From Anaerolineaceae bacterium UBA4799 (GTDB lineage: Bacteria; Chloroflexota; Anaerolineae; Anaerolineales; Anaerolineaceae): a stretch of 7,022 nucleotides of DNA. The stretch is taken from assembly GCA_002402725.1 (NCBI GenBank), contig DHGL01000037.1:50871-57892 (forward strand). Reading direction: 5' to 3'. Of this stretch, positions 1 through 5,775 are shown in pieces (position 1 is the stretch's first letter; each line of letters starts with the position of its first letter). Made by a program: the position numbers and the translations under genes. The notes beneath the pieces were generated by a model. It was not told where the DNA came from. It ran no database searches and saw only the letters and a program-made list of their open reading frames with translations.

Positions 1-1
1 T

Positions 2-91
2 GGAGAGTTTGTGTTGGGGAGTTTGTTGGGGGAGTTTTTGTGTGGATTTTTTCGGGAGTTTTTTGTTGCGGGAGTTTGTTGCAGGTGTTTG
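2..91. repeat. Degenerate G/T-rich tandem repeat
   Basis: The core GAGTTT recurs at 5-10, 19-24, 32-37, 56-61 and 72-77, with a decayed copy near 44-52, giving a period of about 11 to 16 bases. The fuller unit resembles GGGAGTTTGTTG. A related 11-base word, GCAGGTGTTTG, occurs at 81-91 and again at 105-115. The strand bias is extreme: G and T on the plus strand, C and A on the minus. The array touches the window edge, so its full length is unknown. The reverse strand is open in all frames here, but a C/A-rich strand rarely makes stop codons, so that is not evidence for a gene. It is most simply an intergenic degenerate minisatellite; its function is unknown. Confidence 0.6.
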
Positions 92-141
92 CATATATCA
101 TGGCGCAGGTGTTTGTCAGCAGAACCTGAAAAGGGTTGCAA

Positions 142-173
142 GGGTTAACAAGCGATTTAAGCCAGTTTAACCC
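142..173. repeat. 7-bp inverted repeat upstream of the LCP gene
   Basis: GGGTTAA at 142-148 is matched by TTAACCC at 167-173 with an 18-base spacer. The left arm is also part of a short direct repeat, AAGGGTTGC (131-139) followed by AAGGGTTAA (140-148). It lies 40 to 70 bases upstream of the candidate -10 box of the LCP gene, where an operator could sit. There is no T-tract after it, so it does not look like an intrinsic terminator for a gene to the left. Chance is a real alternative for a 7-bp arm. Confidence 0.3.
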
Positions 174-213
174 GGTGAAAATCGTTCTCTGAATTTAACG
201 ACTCCAACTGGGG

Positions 214-219
214 TACAAT
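214..219 (+). promoter_or_regulatory. Candidate -10 box of the LCP gene (leaderless type)
   Basis: TACAAT matches 5 of 6 positions of the sigma70 -10 consensus and is separated from the ATG at 226 by exactly six bases. Transcription would therefore be expected to start at or within a base of the start codon. No purine-rich Shine-Dalgarno precedes the ATG; the only candidate is a weak GGGG at 210-213. No convincing -35 was found at normal spacing. The same geometry is seen at tilS. Confidence 0.5.
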
Positions 220-225
220 AACGCC

Positions 226-1266
226 ATGCGCAGGCTTCAGCATGTATCACTGTTCTTTCTCCTTCTTCTCCTGCCCGCCTGTTCAATTATTGCTCCTGGT
301 ACAGAAGTCAGCACGCCCATACCAGTATCTGATCTGCTGGCGGGAGAGAATGGTCTGTTCACAGCCACCCCCACCCCCTTTCAACCGGTTCTCCCTGTGA
401 AAAACCCGTTGGCCACGCCTGCCAGTACTCCCTCGTCCTCTCCCTCTCCGGTTAATGATGGCATGATTTCGCTGGGGCTGGAACGCCCCGCTGGACAGGT
501 TAACATCCTGTTGCTGGGTTCCGACTGGCGGCCCGGGCAGGGTTACCGCACAGATGTGATCATGATCCTTTCGCTGATACCAGACCAGAATCGCGTGGCG
601 CTATTATCTTTCCCGCGTGATCTTTATGTCACAATCCCCGGCATAGGCTATGAGCGTATCAACGCAGCCCAGGCTTACGGGGGATTCGCGCTTACCTCAC
701 AAACAATAAAAAGCAATTTCGACGCCAGCGTGGATTATTACATGATGACAAATTTTACGGGATTTGAGAATATCATCGATACCCTTGGCGGTATTAATGT
801 ATATGCATCATACGAGCTGTATGACCGTTGTGACCTGCCCCAGGCTTACAACAAAATGTGCTATATCCCTGCGGGTTGGAACAAAATGAACGGCGAAACC
901 GCATTGTGGTATGTGCGTTCGCGGTATTCATCAAGTGATTTTGATAGAACACGGCGAGCGCAGGAAGTGGCAATCGCCATCACGCAGAAAATGATGAGCC
1001 TTAACGCCGCAAACCGCGCCGTTGAACTTTACGATCTTTTCAGCAACAGCGTGGAGACAGATATCCCGCTTGACCTGGTAGTGCGCTTGCTGCCGGTGGC
1101 AGTGTCAGCGGCAGAAAACCCCTCGTCCATACAACGCTATGCGATTTCTGAGGATCAAATCACGAACTACATCGTACCTGAAACAGGCGCCATGGTACTT
1201 ATACCTGATTATGATTCCATCGCGTCAACCATTAAAGACGCGTTATACCCCTCTCTGGAACAATAA
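226..1266 (+). CDS. LytR-CpsA-Psr (LCP) family lipoprotein
   Basis: LCP enzymes transfer lipid-linked glycopolymers to the cell wall or related acceptors outside the membrane. The 346-residue product starts with a basic n-region, a Leu-rich core and a lipobox (Leu16-Pro17-Ala18-Cys19), so it should be a lipid-anchored lipoprotein rather than the usual single-pass membrane protein. A Pro/Thr/Ser-rich linker covers about 47-76. The LCP domain covers about 88-258: GSD (98-100), RTD (108-110), FPRDLYV (129-135), RINAAQAYGG (144-153), a TLGGI strand (186-190), ALWYVRSR (226-233) and DRTRRAQE (240-247). D100, D110, R131, R231 and R233 match the Asp and Arg residues that bind the pyrophosphate in characterised members, so it looks active. 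Cys202 and Cys212 could form a disulfide. About 85 residues follow the core with no recognised domain. The ATG at 226 is chosen because the signal peptide begins there. The acceptor and the glycopolymer cannot be told from sequence. Confidence 0.9.
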   Translation: MRRLQHVSLFFLLLLLPACSIIAPGTEVSTPIPVSDLLAGENGLFTATPTPFQPVLPVKNPLATPASTPSSSPSPVNDGMISLGLERPAGQVNILLLGSDWRPGQGYRTDVIMILSLIPDQNRVALLSFPRDLYVTIPGIGYERINAAQAYGGFALTSQTIKSNFDASVDYYMMTNFTGFENIIDTLGGINVYASYELYDRCDLPQAYNKMCYIPAGWNKMNGETALWYVRSRYSSSDFDRTRRAQEVAIAITQKMMSLNAANRAVELYDLFSNSVETDIPLDLVVRLLPVAVSAAENPSSIQRYAISEDQITNYIVPETGAMVLIPDYDSIASTIKDALYPSLEQ

Positions 1267-1278
1267 CTGGAACAATAA
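1255..1278 (+). repeat. 12-bp tandem duplication spanning the LCP stop codon
   Basis: CTGGAACAATAA occurs at 1255-1266 and again, identical and adjacent, at 1267-1278. The unit is exactly four codons (Leu-Glu-Gln-stop), so the second copy is in frame directly after the real stop. Read-through of the first TAA would add only three residues before a second TAA. It looks like a recent slippage duplication. Confidence 0.9.
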
Positions 1279-1285
1279 TTGCATA

Positions 1286-1314
1286 TTGACAATCACTTGA
1301 ATTCTTTGTACACT
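1286..1314 (+). promoter_or_regulatory. Candidate sigma70 promoter for the recombinase-like gene
   Basis: A perfect -35 TTGACA (1286-1291) is followed after 17 bases by TACACT (1309-1314), matching 4 of 6 of the -10 consensus. Transcription would begin near 1321, giving a leader of about 40 bases. An overlapping alternative pairs TTGAAT (1297-1302) with TATAAG (1321-1326) at 18-base spacing. The element begins eight bases after the duplicated LCP stop, so the downstream gene probably has its own promoter. Confidence 0.6.
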
Positions 1315-1344
1315 ATAAAATATAAGACTATGCGAAACTGATTT

Positions 1345-1360
1345 AGAAAGAAGGCTTTCT
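1345..1360 (+). promoter_or_regulatory. Ribosome binding site inside a small hairpin
   Basis: AAGAAGG (1348-1354) lies seven bases before the ATG at 1362 and is a plausible Shine-Dalgarno. It sits in a perfect 6-bp inverted repeat: AGAAAG (1345-1350), loop AAGG (1351-1354), CTTTCT (1355-1360). The GG of the Shine-Dalgarno is in the loop. The stem is short and A/T-rich, so any effect on translation would be modest. Confidence 0.45.
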
Positions 1361-1361
1361 C

Positions 1362-2252
1362 ATGGACATGCCTCCTGAACTCCATATCACTTCTGAAACA
1401 ACTTTTCATCCAGCCATCCGATCGTGGGAGATCTTCCTCCTCGACCAGGGACGTTCCCTGCACACGGTAAAAGCCTTCCTGGGAGATATGAGGTTATTTG
1501 CCAGCTATTACACCCCTGAAACTACCGTGGGGAGTATTACCACAGACGATATCAACCACTTCCTCGACTGGCTGCAGCATGAACGCAACGTGCCTTGCAG
1601 TCCCAAGAGTCTGTCGCGTAGAATAACATCGATTAAATCCTTCTATCGCTGGTTGGCGACATCCGGTCGCATCCCTTCTGACCCCGCGGAAAAGGTGCTG
1701 CAGAAAACCGTCATCAGCCCCTTGCCCAGCGTGCTGACGCCAGAAGAAGAAGAATTAGCCTTGGAAGCCGCAAGGAAACTCCGCGCTGCCAGTAAACCCG
1801 ATACCCGCCCGTACGTACTGCTCAGCTTGCTGCTGACCACAGGAATAAAAAAGGGTGAGTGTCTGGCACTCAACCTCAACCATATCGACCTTGACAGTCC
1901 CAAAAGCCCGCGTCTGTTTGTGCGCTATTCAGCCAGCGGCAGCCGCTATAAGGAACGGAATATTCAGTTAAGCGCTGATTGGGTCGAGGCATACCAGGAA
2001 TATTTGGAACAGTACCACCCCGTAGAACAGGTTTTTCCTTGGTCTCCGCGCCGCCTGGAATACCTGCTTGAAGATATCACCATTAGCGCTGGTTTGTCTA
2101 AACATATTTCATTCGACATGTGCCGCTGGACCTGCGCGCTGGACGATTGGAAATCCGGCATGGATAAAGAAGCCTTACGGCAGAAACTGGGCATTTCGAA
2201 GATTCAATGGCGTGAGACGAACGCCAAGTTACGCCAACTGGCAGAAGAATAA
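1362..2252 (+). CDS. Tyrosine recombinase-fold protein, probably catalytically inactive
   Basis: The 296-residue product has the size and two-domain layout of XerC/XerD integrases. An N-terminal SAM-like core-binding domain covers about 15-105, with TVKAFLGDMRLFASYY at 35-50 and a SIKSFYRWL helix at 90-98. A catalytic-fold domain covers about 125-292 (TTGIKKGE 159-166, KERNIQL 197-203, the region 249-266, KLGIS 275-279). Compared with the E. coli XerD catalytic set, Arg148 becomes Lys163, Lys172 aligns with Ser194, His244 becomes Asp252, His270 becomes Ile278 and the Tyr279 nucleophile becomes Asn287. Only Arg247 is kept, as Arg255. The spacings 252-255-278-287 are exactly those of XerD 244-247-270-279, so these look like true substitutions. 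The frame is intact, without the stops expected of a decaying pseudogene. It probably binds DNA or a partner without cutting. ATG 1362 fits the Shine-Dalgarno best; the in-frame ATG at 1368 is the alternative. No phage or transposon neighbours are seen. Confidence 0.8.
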   Translation: MDMPPELHITSETTFHPAIRSWEIFLLDQGRSLHTVKAFLGDMRLFASYYTPETTVGSITTDDINHFLDWLQHERNVPCSPKSLSRRITSIKSFYRWLATSGRIPSDPAEKVLQKTVISPLPSVLTPEEEELALEAARKLRAASKPDTRPYVLLSLLLTTGIKKGECLALNLNHIDLDSPKSPRLFVRYSASGSRYKERNIQLSADWVEAYQEYLEQYHPVEQVFPWSPRRLEYLLEDITISAGLSKHISFDMCRWTCALDDWKSGMDKEALRQKLGISKIQWRETNAKLRQLAEE

Positions 2253-2292
2253 AATAGACGAATTACACCGCGTGACAGCCCATCACAGTCAC

Positions 2293-3702
2293 TTAGTTAT
2301 TCCTTAACTCAAGCCTGATGATGTTTGTGGTCCCTTCTCGCACCTTAAACCGCTCCGCAATGCGGAAGCCAGGCACCCAGACAATCTCATCACCGCTGCG
2401 GATGAGCGGCCAGTCACGCCGCGCGCGCACCGCCAAACCCTGGTTTGTCCAAAAATCCCCCAGTTTCATCTCCTGTGCGGTAACCCCGTAAGGTGTGAAC
2501 CTGTCCCCCGCTCTGAAGCGGTTGATCGTCAGGTTTTTATCCAACGAGCCAGAATCCAACTGGCAAATATAAGGATCAGTGGTTTCTAAAAAAGTCGTTT
2601 CGTAAGAAGAACTCAGGGTCCAATGCTCATTGAGCTGGTTCGAGCCAGGAATTTTCAGGGCTACTGGGTCATCTTGCGTCAATTGTGGCCACAACCCGTG
2701 TAACGGGGTATCCTTTTTTGCCAGTACCACCCTATCCTTGAGATGCTGGAACATTTCCAGACCCGCGATAAGTTCCACTCTTTTGCTCCCACATGGTTCT
2801 GTTAAGAAGTGACTGCTTTTTTCGATTACAGTGTAATCAACATCTCTCTGCTCGCTGTCTATCCAGTTGAGCGCTTCGCGCATCAGCCTGCGGCGAAGCG
2901 TGAGGTGCAGGGATGAAGCTTTTTCACGGTCAAATACCAGGTAATCTTCGCCCGTTTCGATGACGGTGACATCCCAGGCATGCCGGGTATGAGCATTAAT
3001 CAGCTCGTCTTCAAGCGCGACCACCTCGGACATCCTGAGGATACGTTCCTTAACCTGTGGGTTATATGTCTGCAGCAAGGGGACCAGTTCACTGCGGATG
3101 CGGTTTCGCAGGAACCCAGTATCCTGGTTCGACTCATCAATTATTGTCTTGATCGGAATTCCAGAGAGGTAGTCCTCTATCTCCTCCCTGTTGCAATGAA
3201 GAAGCGGCCTTACCAGCGGGATGGAATCACTCCAGGGATTGGGCAGCAGCACCATGCGCATCCCAGCCAGTCCGCTCAGGGCGCTTCCCCGAAGCAGATG
3301 CATGAGTACCGTTTCGACCTGATCATCAGCATGGTGCCCGGTCAGTACAGCCTGCGCGCCGGCACTGTGTGCTTCTGCGAACAAGAATTCATAACGCAGC
3401 TTCCTGGCGGCTTCTTCCACAGAAAGGTGCTCTTTCCGCGCGTAATCCGCTACAGCTACCCGTTGACTGATAAAATACCCTCCCAGTTTGTGGCATATCT
3501 CCTTTGCTTGAACGGCTTCAGCAGCTGAACCCGGGCGCAACGAGTGGTCAAGATGAGCGGCAATCACTTCAAACCCGCTTGCCAGAAGTAATGAAAGCAG
3601 GCAAACTGAATCCGGCCCTCCAGAGAAACCCAATAGAACCGGTTTTTTCAGGTCAATGGCGCACCTGGTTTGCAGCATCGAACTAAAGTCTTTTGTATTC
3701 AC
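2293..3702 (-). CDS. tilS: tRNA(Ile)-lysidine synthetase TilS
   Basis: TilS uses ATP to attach lysine to cytidine 34 of the CAU-anticodon tRNA(Ile), switching it from Met to Ile identity so that AUA is read correctly. The 469-residue product has the N-type PP-loop SGGPDS (27-32), HLDHSLRPGS (50-59), TGHHADDQVET (121-131) with LLRGS (136-140), and DESNQDTGFLRNRIR (189-203). A helical middle region (about 205-330) is followed by the C-terminal tRNA-binding domain, with RFRAGDRFTP (395-404), KLGDFW (413-418) and the run to about 453. It appears full length. The start is GTG at 3702-3700, 26 residues before the PP-loop, preceded by TATAAT at six bases and with no Shine-Dalgarno. Met9 is an in-frame alternative, also without one. 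It is convergent with the recombinase-like gene, with 40 bases between their stops and no clear terminator hairpin. Confidence 0.96.
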   Translation of the reverse strand: MNTKDFSSMLQTRCAIDLKKPVLLGFSGGPDSVCLLSLLLASGFEVIAAHLDHSLRPGSAAEAVQAKEICHKLGGYFISQRVAVADYARKEHLSVEEAARKLRYEFLFAEAHSAGAQAVLTGHHADDQVETVLMHLLRGSALSGLAGMRMVLLPNPWSDSIPLVRPLLHCNREEIEDYLSGIPIKTIIDESNQDTGFLRNRIRSELVPLLQTYNPQVKERILRMSEVVALEDELINAHTRHAWDVTVIETGEDYLVFDREKASSLHLTLRRRLMREALNWIDSEQRDVDYTVIEKSSHFLTEPCGSKRVELIAGLEMFQHLKDRVVLAKKDTPLHGLWPQLTQDDPVALKIPGSNQLNEHWTLSSSYETTFLETTDPYICQLDSGSLDKNLTINRFRAGDRFTPYGVTAQEMKLGDFWTNQGLAVRARRDWPLIRSGDEIVWVPGFRIAERFKVREGTTNIIRLELRNN

Positions 3703-3708
3703 CAGGTC

Positions 3709-3736
3709 ATTATAGCATCGCTGTTATAAGTATCAC
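3709..3736 (-). promoter_or_regulatory. tilS: tilS promoter (leaderless type)
   Basis: On the minus strand, a perfect TATAAT (3714-3709) is preceded at 16-base spacing by GTGATA (3736-3731), 4 of 6 to the -35 consensus. Six bases (GACCTG) separate the TATAAT from the GTG start at 3702, so the transcript should begin at the start codon. There is no Shine-Dalgarno. This region shares the 149-base divergent spacer with the receiver-ATPase promoter. Confidence 0.6.
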
Positions 3737-3793
3737 GCGCGCGAAACTGTATACTATGTGCTGACCCCCTCACAAAACTGTTCTATTAATCAC

Positions 3794-3847
3794 TTGAATC
3801 TGACCAGGTAATATGCTAGACTGACTTATACGATCAAGAAGGGAGGT
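3794..3847 (+). promoter_or_regulatory. Promoter and Shine-Dalgarno of the receiver-ATPase/sirtuin unit
   Basis: TTGAAT (3794-3799) and TAGACT (3817-3822), each 4 of 6 to the sigma70 consensus, are separated by 17 bases. A transcript from about 3829 would carry a leader of about 23 bases with a strong Shine-Dalgarno, GGGAGGT (3841-3847), four bases before the ATG at 3852. A TATACT at 3750-3755 is another -10-like word further upstream but has no good -35 partner. Confidence 0.55.
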
Positions 3848-3851
3848 CAGC

Positions 3852-5006
3852 ATGCCAGAAAAAATACTCATCGTCGATGATGATATGGAAACATTGCGCC
3901 TCATCGGTATGATGTTGCAACGGCAAGGATACGAAATTGCCGCCGCGAATACCGGTGAACTCGCGCTCGCAACTGCGGTCAAAGATAAACCCTCCTTGAT
4001 CATATTGGATATTGTGATGCCAGGTATGGATGGATACCATATTGCGCGTGAGCTGCGCAAGAATCCGGAGTGCACGCGCATTCCCATTTTGATGTTTACC
4101 GCCAAGAACCAGGTGGATGACAAGGTGGCAGGTTACGGCGCTGGCGCGGATGATTATCTAACCAAACCAGTACATCCTGCCGAACTCAACGCCCATGTCA
4201 GAGCGCTTCTCAGCCGCAAGCAAAAACTCAGGGATAAGTACGATGAAAGCGAAACAGGGTGTGTCATTGGGATCATGGGGTGCAAAGGAGGCCTTGGCGT
4301 TTCGACACTGGTGTTGAATCTGGCCATCAGCCTGGGTGGAATGACAAATAAAGAAGTTGTGGCTGTGGAACTAAAACCTGGTCTGGGCAGCTGGGGTGTA
4401 GAACTGGACATCGCTGAATCATACGGGCTGGAGAAACTCCTCGCGCTGCCAATTGACGAGATTACAGCAGCAACTGTAGAAAAGTTCGCAGTGCATACTT
4501 CCTTTGACATCCGCCTGCTCTTGGCCTCAGAAAAGATACAAAAAATAAATTATATTGACCTGCCAGAAAAAACCATCGCTATCATCAAAGGATTGAATTC
4601 ATCGATTCCGGTGATCGTTTTGGATATCGGCAACCCCTACCTGGCGGGTTTCAGCGAAATCCACAAGTTATGTGACCAACTGATTGTGCTGACCGATGCA
4701 TTTCCTGCGACTGCATTAAGAACCAGGAGATTGCTCGGCACATTAAAGCTTGAGCTGTCAGAAAAAAACAGATATATTGACACGGTACTCTACAATCACA
4801 TCCGTTCCGATGCAGGTCTTTCCGCTGAACAGGTATCAAAATTGCTGCCGGGAACCACAATCAAGTTTATGATTCCCCCCGTACCTGAACAAGTCTTTCA
4901 GGCGAATCAAAAATATATCCCTCTCTCGCGAATCCAACCCGAAGGGCTGTTCGCGCAGCAAGTCAATGAGCTTTCCAGGACAATTTGTCAGCGTTTTCAA
5001 TTATGA
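3852..5006 (+). CDS. Receiver domain fused to CpaE/TadZ (MinD-like) ATPase domain
   Basis: The 384-residue protein has a CheY-like receiver domain at 1-123, a short charged linker, and a MinD/ParA-superfamily domain at about 136-384, the order found in CpaE/TadZ proteins that position Tad-type pilus machinery. The receiver has the acidic pocket (Asp9-11), phosphoacceptor Asp53, Thr83 and Lys105, so it should be phosphorylatable. The ATPase half has KGGLGVST (145-152): the signature lysine is present (Lys145), but the P-loop lysine of GK[ST] is replaced by Val150. The usual DxD of Walker A' reads Glu-Leu-Lys (173-175). A Walker B-like strand ends at Asp258. ATP binding is therefore possible but hydrolysis is doubtful. 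No Tad pilus or histidine kinase gene is in view, so the cellular target is unknown. The start is fixed by a strong Shine-Dalgarno. Its stop overlaps the start of the sirtuin gene. Confidence 0.88.
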   Translation: MPEKILIVDDDMETLRLIGMMLQRQGYEIAAANTGELALATAVKDKPSLIILDIVMPGMDGYHIARELRKNPECTRIPILMFTAKNQVDDKVAGYGAGADDYLTKPVHPAELNAHVRALLSRKQKLRDKYDESETGCVIGIMGCKGGLGVSTLVLNLAISLGGMTNKEVVAVELKPGLGSWGVELDIAESYGLEKLLALPIDEITAATVEKFAVHTSFDIRLLLASEKIQKINYIDLPEKTIAIIKGLNSSIPVIVLDIGNPYLAGFSEIHKLCDQLIVLTDAFPATALRTRRLLGTLKLELSEKNRYIDTVLYNHIRSDAGLSAEQVSKLLPGTTIKFMIPPVPEQVFQANQKYIPLSRIQPEGLFAQQVNELSRTICQRFQL

Positions 5007-5770
5007 CCGACCTGACCCAAAATGAAATTAGCATAGCGGCCGGGTTGATCGCCAGTTCGAGCTATTTTGTAGCCTTTACCGGGGCGGGTATTTCCACTCC
5101 CTCCGGGATTCCAGATTTTCGCAGCAAGAAAACGGGGTTGTGGGTGCAGGATGACCCCCTTGAGGTCGCTTCCGCTAACGCATTTCGCGAATCTCCGCAA
5201 GATTTTTATAACTGGCTGCGACCTTTACTGCGCATTTCTTCTCAGGCTCAGCCGAACAAAGCCCACCAGGCGCTTGTTGAGTTAGAAAGCGCGTGCGTAT
5301 TAAAGACCATCATCACCCAAAATATTGATCACCTCCATCAAAGAGCCGGTTCTTCAAATGTAATCGAACTGCATGGTTCAATGCAGCGGTTCTACTGCCC
5401 CGTTTGTAAAGACCACGGGGTCGATCAAGTGAAAGTTGTCACCAAAATCATCTCGGGTGAAGTTCCTACCTGCAGTGCCTGTGGAGCTGTCATCCGGCCG
5501 GATATTACTCTATATGAGGAAGGGCTTCCAGTTGATGCCTGGCTGCAAGCCGAAAATGAAATCGCAAAAACTGATTTGCTGCTGGTGGCGGGTTCTTCGC
5601 TAGAAGTAACTCCCGCCGCGTTACTACCGTTCAGGGCATATCGCAATGGCAGCAGAATCATGATTGTGAATTTGTCTTCCACCCCTCTTGATCAATTCGC
5701 TAACCTGGTAATACGCTCAGATGTGGCGAAGTGCATCCCAAATATAGTGGCATCCTTTAACCAGCTTTAA
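5003..5770 (+). CDS. cobB: Sir2-family NAD-dependent protein deacylase, class U-like
   Basis: Sirtuins remove acyl groups from protein lysines while consuming NAD+. The 255-residue product has the whole core: GAGIS (27-31), PDFRS (37-41), TQNIDHLHQRAG (105-116), catalytic His124 in ELHGS, four zinc cysteines (132, 135, 157, 160), the IRPDI loop (164-168), GSSLEV (197-202) and the NAD-contacting IVNLSSTPLD (221-230). From 105 on it closely resembles the Thermotoga maritima class U enzyme. The Tyr-x-x-Arg pair of desuccinylases is not preserved: Tyr69 is followed by Leu at +3, with Arg at +4. Deacetylation is thus the more likely activity. The chosen ATG overlaps the upstream stop as ATGA (5003-5006), implying translational coupling. 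An in-frame TTG at 4985, four bases after AGGA, would add six residues and is less likely. Substrates are unknown; cobB is the usual family symbol. Confidence 0.93.
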   Translation: MTDLTQNEISIAAGLIASSSYFVAFTGAGISTPSGIPDFRSKKTGLWVQDDPLEVASANAFRESPQDFYNWLRPLLRISSQAQPNKAHQALVELESACVLKTIITQNIDHLHQRAGSSNVIELHGSMQRFYCPVCKDHGVDQVKVVTKIISGEVPTCSACGAVIRPDITLYEEGLPVDAWLQAENEIAKTDLLLVAGSSLEVTPAALLPFRAYRNGSRIMIVNLSSTPLDQFANLVIRSDVAKCIPNIVASFNQL

Positions 5771-5775
5771 AGCAA

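Noticed and set aside
16..72. G-quadruplex in the G/T-rich repeat
   Set aside because: Four G-tracts exist but the loops between them are 8, 21 and 13 bases, too long for a canonical quadruplex.
1330..1341. Mini-ORF Met-Arg-Asn-stop in the leader of the recombinase-like gene
   Set aside because: No Shine-Dalgarno and only three codons, with no attenuator-like structure around it; likely chance.
1362..2252. Active phage integrase with a nearby attachment site
   Set aside because: Nucleophile Tyr and most partner residues are missing, and no tRNA gene, att-like duplication or phage gene is nearby.
2272..2292. GTGAC...GTCAC inverted repeat between the recombinase-like gene and tilS as a bidirectional terminator
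   Set aside because: Only 5-bp arms with an 11-base loop and no T-tract on either side.
2980..3528. 182-residue open frame on the plus strand inside tilS
   Set aside because: It lies wholly antisense to clear tilS motifs (PP-loop to the middle region), has no recognisable domain and no Shine-Dalgarno; a shadow frame.
3703..3710. Minus-strand mini-ORF Met-Thr-Trp-stop overlapping the tilS GTG
   Set aside because: Its ATG overlaps the end of the TATAAT box, so it would not be in the transcript if that promoter is used; no Shine-Dalgarno.
4985..5002. TTG start extending the sirtuin by six residues
   Set aside because: The ATG at 5003 sits in an ATGA stop-start overlap and the sirtuin fold does not need the extra residues; kept only as an alternative.
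5764..5773. Perfect palindrome GCTTTAAAGC over the sirtuin stop codon
   Set aside because: Ten bases, no loop and no T-tract, so not a terminator; such short palindromes are common by chance.
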